Shown here in pieces: positions 21,556 to 27,105 of a stretch of DNA of 27,105 nt. Made by a program: the position numbers and the translations under genes. Within the stretch, counting starts at the first letter, position 1. Each line of letters opens with the position of its first letter. The stretch is from Gracilaria domingensis (lineage: Eukaryota > Rhodophyta > Florideophyceae > Gracilariales > Gracilariaceae): positions 1 through 27,105 of the forward strand of contig VCMS01000395.1 of the NCBI GenBank assembly GCA_022539475.1. Reading direction: 5' to 3'. The notes under the pieces are model-generated. The model made no database searches, had not been told where the DNA came from, and saw nothing but the letters and a program-made list of their open reading frames with translations.

Positions 21556-22854
21556 ATGCATGCCAAATGCCGGTGTGATTAGTGGGACGTTACTTAGTGC
21601 CGCGTTCGCAGCTTCGAATACCAAATTGCGCCAAAGTGAAGTACCAATGATCTCTCTCGTTCAAGAATCAAGGTTCTTCAACAAACTGTAGAGGCAGAAG
21701 TCCCAGGTAGGTGGAAGGTGTCCAAGAAAGGACAGAGCCAGGCACGCAGAAGAAAGGACCATGGCAAAGGACTCTGAGGAGGGCTTCTTACGGCTGCCGC
21801 TGTAGTACAGCCACAGGCCGTGACAACGTACTATGCCCTGATAAAGGAACAAATTGCGCAGCACCCAAGCGGGAACGAAGAAGCACTCAACGGACGTTAA
21901 CAACGGGGCGCGAGATAGGCGCGCAGCACTATTAGTGACGGTGGTATGACCCTTGTGGGAAACTAGACGATGAAAGAATCGGCTAGGGGGTGCTTGAGGT
22001 TTACCACGATGAGCTCTGCCCGGCGGGAAGTGCTTAAGTGCACCTCCCACGGGCACAAGCCACGTGTCGGAAATAATAAACTATCTACCTATAAGGGGGG
22101 GTCTCGAAGGGCGACACGACAACTGTCACAACCTTACACGTGTGGAACCCCGAGGTGCACCATGTGTGCACTAACTAAATAAACTAATACTATGCACGTG
22201 TGGGCGGTGCCTCTCACTGCACTACAGACTCCCCTTCTTAGGCCTGGCCTCGTATCGAGGCTGGCCAAACATTCCCATTCGGGGAGCGACCACGATGCAG
22301 TTCTACTGAACACCAATTTGTAGTCCACCAAGATCCCATTGGGATGACCATCGTACGCAACGCAACGCGCGAGGGAGCAGCCCACATCCCCGCGTGGGAA
22401 CGTTACCCATGTGCGAGTCAGCACGGGCGACCCCGTTTTGTCTTCTTAAAATTCTCGATTGGCGTGGCGAATGGGGCGGAGTGCCGCGTCCGACCGACAC
22501 GGCGAGTTGCCGGTCATTGGAGTTTCGGAGCGCCAGGAGTGCGATCCGTCCCAGATCACAGAAGTTCATTGGTCGGCCGAGGACTCAAACGACTCTTCCC
22601 CGACGAGAGCGTTCGTACTCGAGGACACTGCCCGTCGATTCCCCACTGGCTGCTGAGCACGTGACGCCGTGTCGTGGCTTCCCGTGGGGCACCAGACCAT
22701 TGGCAGCGGGCTTCATAAATTACTTCCGTATGCGCGGCAATGCCTATGGGTGAATGCTGTCGGCCCCCTTTCACACCGAAAACCCGCGTCTCAGGGCAGG
22801 AGGTGTTCCAATGGGGTGAGGTCACGGCGCGCGAGTCCTGAGTCATTTCGCGGG
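21556..22854. other. No gene identified; CACGTG cluster
   Basis: Reading frames here are short or overlap on both strands without recognisable motifs. Three CACGTG hexamers lie at 22061-22066, 22137-22142 and 22195-22200, around a CTATAAGGGGGGG stretch near 22089. This looks more like a regulatory or repeat-derived stretch than coding DNA. GC content rises from about 22.2 kb on. Confidence 0.35.
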
Positions 22855-22889
22855 AAGATGTCGTTAGATCGCGCGTGTCGCTAGCCGGA

Positions 22890-23250
22890 GAGACATATAG
22901 AGAGAGAAAGAGAAAGCCGGGCGGGGGGCACCCATAGAACCCGACCCGCCCGAGCCGGTAACCACCTTTTTATTTCAGATAGAGAGATATAGGTTACAAG
23001 ATATACAGATAGAGATAGGCGCGTTCGAGAGCAGAATCCCAGATAAGAGAGATAGAGCAACGGCCAACGTCCTATATATAGAGTTCCGAACCCGCGATGC
23101 GGAAGAGAGATATGGGGATAATATAGAGATATAGAGCTCACGCGTCTCTGTGGCGGTCACCAGGAGCACCGCTGCGGATATAGAGATATGAAATTCATCG
23201 TCGCATATCGCCGCCACTGCGCGTCCGACCGAACAGAGATAGATTCGATC
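22890..23250. repeat. Interspersed GA/GATA purine tracts
   Basis: Short degenerate runs of GAGA, GATA and ATATAGAG recur: around 22890-22916, 22977-23018, 23040-23060, 23103-23136, 23176-23192 and 23236-23248. They are separated by GC-rich DNA. They are too irregular for a simple microsatellite and could be a decayed one or a spacer array. Confidence 0.55.
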
Positions 23251-25255
23251 CAAGACGAGTAGAATTCCCGCGCGGATAGCTGCACTCCCAAAGGCGGGCG
23301 GGGCCATGACTGCTCCCCCGCAGCCTCGCGAAGCAAGGCGCCCGACTCCTAGCACGGTCGAGTACTGATTCACAGCCGAAATGGCCTGAACCCCACGGGG
23401 CCTTCGATCAACAACGGGCTCCCGAAGGGTACACGTAGGCGGGCGGGAACACGTCGCTATTCCTAACACCATTGACAGTTCGCTTCGCCATGGGGTTCAT
23501 ATCTTGAACGCGCGCGGCTATCGAATCCTTTTTGGGTTTTTCCGGACCTATCAAGGATTCTCGCAGAAGAATGCGCCGCTTAAACGTCTGCGGTGAGTCG
23601 TGGCGTGCCCGTTTGGGGTCATATGCCCGCAATCCTGCCCAGGACATCCGCAGTCGATACGAAGCTTCGTACCAGCGCAATCGCCGTCTTGGCCCGTATG
23701 TTAGGCAAGACTTGCCTATCAGCGAGAACGAATGACGGACAGGTCATCGGTCGCCTTTACGCCGATTAACCAGCTGGGGAAGCATGAAGATCCCCCTGGT
23801 GGTCATTATCTCTCGAGTTATCGGTTTCCACCCTATGACCCAGATATAAAACTGAGGGCTCTACGAGCGGGGTACTGGAGCAAATTCGTTGACTGACGAT
23901 GCCCGTTATCAGGCGAGAATGCAACCAGTTTCCTATCGGGTGTGGCCAACCAGGCAGTATTTTGGACATCCGGCACGGAATCGCGGCTTCGCGACATTCC
24001 AATCACAATTGGGGCTACCATTGCGATATCATGTCCAGATTCTCGCTTTATGGGTATCCGGACCTCCTTCAGTTCACGGCGTTACTACTCCGAAAATTAT
24101 GTCGAGGGCCGGTAACGCATTCACCGTGCCGTCTGGCAGGTGTTTTTCGTGAGTGGGCTCTTCCGCTCTTCATGGGGTGGCTGTATCTGCGCGTCATGAG
24201 GTTCGGTCGCGTACGAAATAGTGCGATTGGCGCCTCGTACCACGACGACAACCTTTAACTTCCGAAGGGTCGGTTTGTTTCCGCTGGGGCCGGCGCTTGT
24301 CATTCGCGACGCGCGCGCCCTTGGGTTCAAGAACATCTTGCGTGGGTCCAACTATGGTTTCGCGGACCGTTTCTCCATTTGCTGGACGACGTCTGACGTA
24401 TTGATTGTCCCAAACAACGAGGTTCTTGTGGTACGACTATAGGGCCGACGCGTACCACGATATGCCCGACACTTTGCATGGAGGAACGATGGTAAGGCGT
24501 ACGCGCAACATGCCCGCCCAGTATCTTCACGTTGGGGTGAAGAATGCCGAACTCGGAACACACAGGAATTCGAGCATTACGTAGGCTCGTGGGGTTGGGT
24601 TTCTGGTTAGTGCCGTTCTTGAGAACCCAATCAGCGCGCAGCACGGTCCGTTATGCCAGTCATCTGGCCGGGCGTTGGGTCAGATGGGGTGGACCGCAGA
24701 CGAAGCCGATGTCCTCATCCGCCGTTGGGTCCTGCTGCTCCGGTTCCGGACTCCTGGCATGCACCGTGGGAGATCGCAGGCAGTTGCGGATGTGCCGGTG
24801 CTAGCCCAGAATATCGCCGATGCAAGGTCTCCGTTCTATCTGCAGTCCTCGGGTGTCCGCTTCAGCGCCGAGCACAAATTGCGACCAGCTGGCCCTGTTG
24901 GGAGTGAGGCCGATGCCGGCTCCCGTGACGAGCCTAGTATCCATATAGTATGTGGGTCCTCGTCGCCGGCATCGAGCTAGACGACCTGGTGGGTGCAATA
25001 TCAGTAATTCGAGCGTCGGGGTGCTGCTGGAAGGCTGGGCCGCCTCTACCGGGGAGATGCGAGGGGCTTAGAATTCCACCGGATCTCTCTCTTTAGGTGC
25101 TGCTGACATGGCCCCGAGGTCTGTGCCGTGACTACAGGCCGCGCTGCTAAAACGCTTGTTTGTTTCTAGGGGCATGGGACTCCGCACCGCGCTGATATGG
25201 ACGTCGACGCTCGCGCAATGCACAACGTGATCTCGGACAGCGGAAGGCCGCTGGA
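23251..25255. other. GC-rich, no gene identified
   Basis: Several frames are open for 60-120 codons, as expected from GC-rich DNA, but none shows a recognised domain. The best coding-like hint is on the plus strand at about 24241-24590. There a frame with NFRRVGLFPLGPALVIRDAR and YGFADRFSICWTTSD passes, by one shift near 24430, into LWYDYRADAYHDMPDTLHGG. I cannot name it. I looked for conserved rRNA core motifs and tRNA boxes and saw none. Confidence 0.3.
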
Positions 25256-25717
25256 CTACTTGGCAAGATATAGCTCCTGTTTTGGGTCTGCCTGCAATCC
25301 TTGTTGGGTACCGCTGGGCTGCTGCTGTGTGGTTCTATGTGTCGTGAGTCTCTGGGATGAATGACCTAACTGGGAATTGCCGTGCTCGGGAAAAGAGGAT
25401 GGCAGTGAAAGCTTGAGCTTCAGGCGCACTCGTCCCGAAAGGCATGTCTCGAGAATTGGGTGAGCCGGCCTGCAGCTGGTCCAGGGCCCTGGAGGTTCGC
25501 ACAGATGATAGATATCGCGACCCGTGACGGGGGTAGGACGTCCGTCGGTTGCCACGGCCGCTGATCCCGAAACGGCGTAACGCGAGTCACTGCGCAAGGC
25601 CCACTGTGGGAACCAGTCCTGACGAGACTCCCGGGATTCCCTTGTGGGAGGTGGTCCCAGTGGCGTTTCGCTCACTGCGTTGCGCGTGGAGCAGGGTGGT
25701 TCTCTAAGGCGTCTCAA
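25256..25717 (-). CDS. Unassigned ORF, 153 codons, low support
   Basis: The frame is open from 25717 and ends PKQELYLAK. The sequence is Pro/Arg/Ser-rich, with a Gln run (TTQQQPSG) near the C-terminus, and shows no domain or signal peptide. In GC-rich DNA such an ORF can arise by chance. I list it because its low-complexity C-terminus is somewhat protein-like. Confidence 0.15.
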   Translation of the reverse strand: MRRLREPPCSTRNAVSETPLGPPPTRESRESRQDWFPQWALRSDSRYAVSGSAAVATDGRPTPVTGRDIYHLCEPPGPWTSCRPAHPILETCLSGRVRLKLKLSLPSSFPEHGNSQLGHSSQRLTTHRTTQQQPSGTQQGLQADPKQELYLAK

Positions 25718-25802
25718 GAATCGGACATAGACCGGTCCTGCGAAGTGCCGTTCGTCGTCGCCGTCGTACCGTGGGTGGGAATGGCGTAGGCGCCTCAGAT
25801 GT

Positions 25803-26141
25803 TTAAGTCAGTAAAATTGATTCAGCCTTCTCCTTTTGCTTTGGCAGGGACGCGGGTTTCGCGGGCGTTGCGGTGCGGTTCATCCTGTGGGGCCAGCGCG
25901 TGGCCTTTGGTCGGTGCGCGTGGGATCCGCAGCGATGCGGCAGGGCGCTTTTGTCGAAATTGAGACCTGACTTGGAGTCCCCTTCCTTCTTTGGAGTGCA
26001 CTTGGACTTCCAAGCGGTCAAGACGTCCGGCGGTGAGCGCGGAGCGACGGTTGGATTGGCACGCGCGCGCCTGCACGGTGCTGCGCTCGTGCGCGCGCAG
26101 CGTGCGCAAGGGGCGGCGCGGTGCAGCAGTAGCCGCGGCAC
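25803..26141 (-). CDS. Unassigned small basic ORF, low support
   Basis: About 112 codons are open, rich in Arg, Ala, Pro and Lys, ending KQKEKAESILLT. It overlaps a longer 167-codon minus-strand frame (25822-26325) in another phase, and at most one of the two can be real. Its 5' part coincides with a CGCG-rich block at about 26050-26135 that gives biased residues by composition alone. There is no recognised domain. Confidence 0.15.
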   Translation of the reverse strand: MPRLLLHRAAPCARCARTSAAPCRRARANPTVAPRSPPDVLTAWKSKCTPKKEGDSKSGLNFDKSALPHRCGSHAHRPKATRWPHRMNRTATPAKPASLPKQKEKAESILLT

Positions 26142-27105
26142 GGCAAGTAGGTGATGTCCTTCTTTGATAAGAGGTGAATAGGCCAGAAGCCAGCGGGTTC
26201 AGAGCGGTTACTTGCAGGCGAATAAAAAATCCGCCGCCGGAATTACCCTCCCAGATGGGGTGAAAACGGCGATTCCTTTGTTTTTGCCCGTAGCTCGGAA
26301 CGCGGGGCCGTTCAGCGCCTCGCAATGCGGATTTGGGGTGCGCGGCACAATCAAAATATTTAATGATGTTTTGATTGTTCCAGGCCCGCGTCCTAAGGGC
26401 AATACCTGTATACCAGATCGGCTACACGCAGCCGTTGGCCACGTCAGGCGTTTGGTTTGCTTAGCAACGAGTGCTTCCTAGGCGCAATAGGGGTGCGCGC
26501 GCTTTGTGCATCGTGCGCGCGTGTACATCACCTGGGTATTCTGAGCGTGGCAACGGCCGACGCGTGTTATCGTGGCCGTCCACGCGGTGCAAGGGCGCAT
26601 GCGCGGAGCGCCATGCGTGGCACAGGGTATTGTTCAGAGGTCCCTCAAAAGGTCGCCCCCGCTCGGTATCTCCAAGGCGGGCTTGTTCCAAGTCGGTCTG
26701 GTCCATCAGAGGGGGGTCCAAACTTTCTCGAAAGCGTGGCGATCCTCCAAAAGGCTCCAGCAGAACCCATAGTGGACTTCAAATGGCGCTATCCGGTCGC
26801 GCGGGAAAAGGTTTTGCCGCCTGGTTCCGCGAGGGGCGCGTATCCGCGAAAAATTTTTCCTTACCAAAACGGGAAAAAAGCCACTCCAAAGTCCTCGACA
26901 AGACGGTTTTCGTTCAATGCTTGGCGGGCGTGTGCATCGCGGCGAGCGAGCGAAAATGCTGAGGACAAGTATAGAGGGAATGTTTTGGTTGAGAGGCGTT
27001 CAGGAGTCTCTCGACGGCGGATACGTACGCCATGTGAGTTGAAGGTAATCGACGGCACACACTTTAGAGCATAGGAGCAGTTTACCACGCTGCGTAGTGG
27101 CTCTG
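26142..27105. other. GC-rich end region with one hairpin
   Basis: A plus-strand frame at 26457-27074 is open for 205 codons but starts with a non-ATG codon, lacks motifs and is Arg/Ala-rich, so I do not call it a gene. An A/T-rich island stands out at 26347-26378. GCGCGC-type alternating runs occur near 26500-26520. Confidence 0.3.
26347..26378. repeat. 10-bp perfect hairpin in an AT island
   Basis: ACAATCAAAA (26347-26356) pairs with TTTTGATTGT (26369-26378) around a 12-nt loop TATTTAATGATG, in otherwise GC-rich DNA. Confidence 0.65.

Noticed and set aside
21661..22056. Minus-strand ORF ending in a hydrophobic MVLSSACLALSFLGH stretch, possible small secreted protein
   Set aside because: The long version starts at GTG, the ATG version is only 33 codons, and no other support exists.
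24675..24760. GWTADEADVLIRRWV as a Myb/SANT-like motif
   Set aside because: Only the first tryptophan-acidic pattern matches; the spaced tryptophans of a SANT repeat are absent.
22880..27105. Ribosomal RNA genes or telomere repeats in the GC-rich tail
   Set aside because: None of the conserved rRNA core motifs I looked for, nor a telomere-type short tandem repeat, is present.

Overview
The window looks like repeat-rich nuclear DNA from a eukaryote. Evidence: the gene at the left edge has GTAAGT splice donors, each followed 39 to 50 nt later by a CTAAC branch-like site. There are two remnants of Tnp2/Plavaka-type (CACTA superfamily) DDE transposases. Other reading frames resemble eukaryotic chromatin proteins: a SET domain, a Ulp1-like SUMO protease, and a 2-oxoglutarate/Fe(II) oxygenase. 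A fungus, perhaps basidiomycete-like, is my first guess because these transposases and short introns are common there. An alga or another protist is possible, and I cannot place the species.

Layout: 1-880 holds two adjacent hairpins and a minus-strand, intron-containing gene fragment with a duplicated exon. 1267-4482 (+) is a broken Plavaka/Tnp2-like transposase. It converges with 4423-6956 (-), a broken gene of unknown function that may belong to the same element. 7411-10586 (-) carries decayed coding sequence with a Ulp1-like segment upstream of a SET domain, either one long gene or two. 10867-11500 is a foldback (inverted-repeat) element whose arms each contain a 76-bp palindrome. 11817-15586 (+) is a long broken gene ending in a 2OG-Fe(II) oxygenase domain. 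15864-17065 (-) and 17281-18097 (+) are a divergent pair, a multi-pass membrane protein and an acidic coiled-coil-like protein, and are the least damaged genes here. 18526-21555 (+) is a second, independent transposase remnant. From about 21.6 kb to the end the DNA is more GC-rich, with purine/GATA tracts and no gene I can identify.

Most genes are split across two or three frames and several carry in-frame stops, so I annotate them as pseudogenes. The frameshifts could partly be assembly indels, but the in-frame nonsense codons are less easily explained that way. The most interesting theme is that a SUMO-protease-like gene, a SET gene and a 2OG oxygenase gene, two of them with SUMO-interaction-like motifs, sit between two DDE transposase remnants. 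That could be a large mobile element carrying chromatin-modifying cargo, or a cluster of separately decayed elements. I could not find shared terminal repeats that would settle it.
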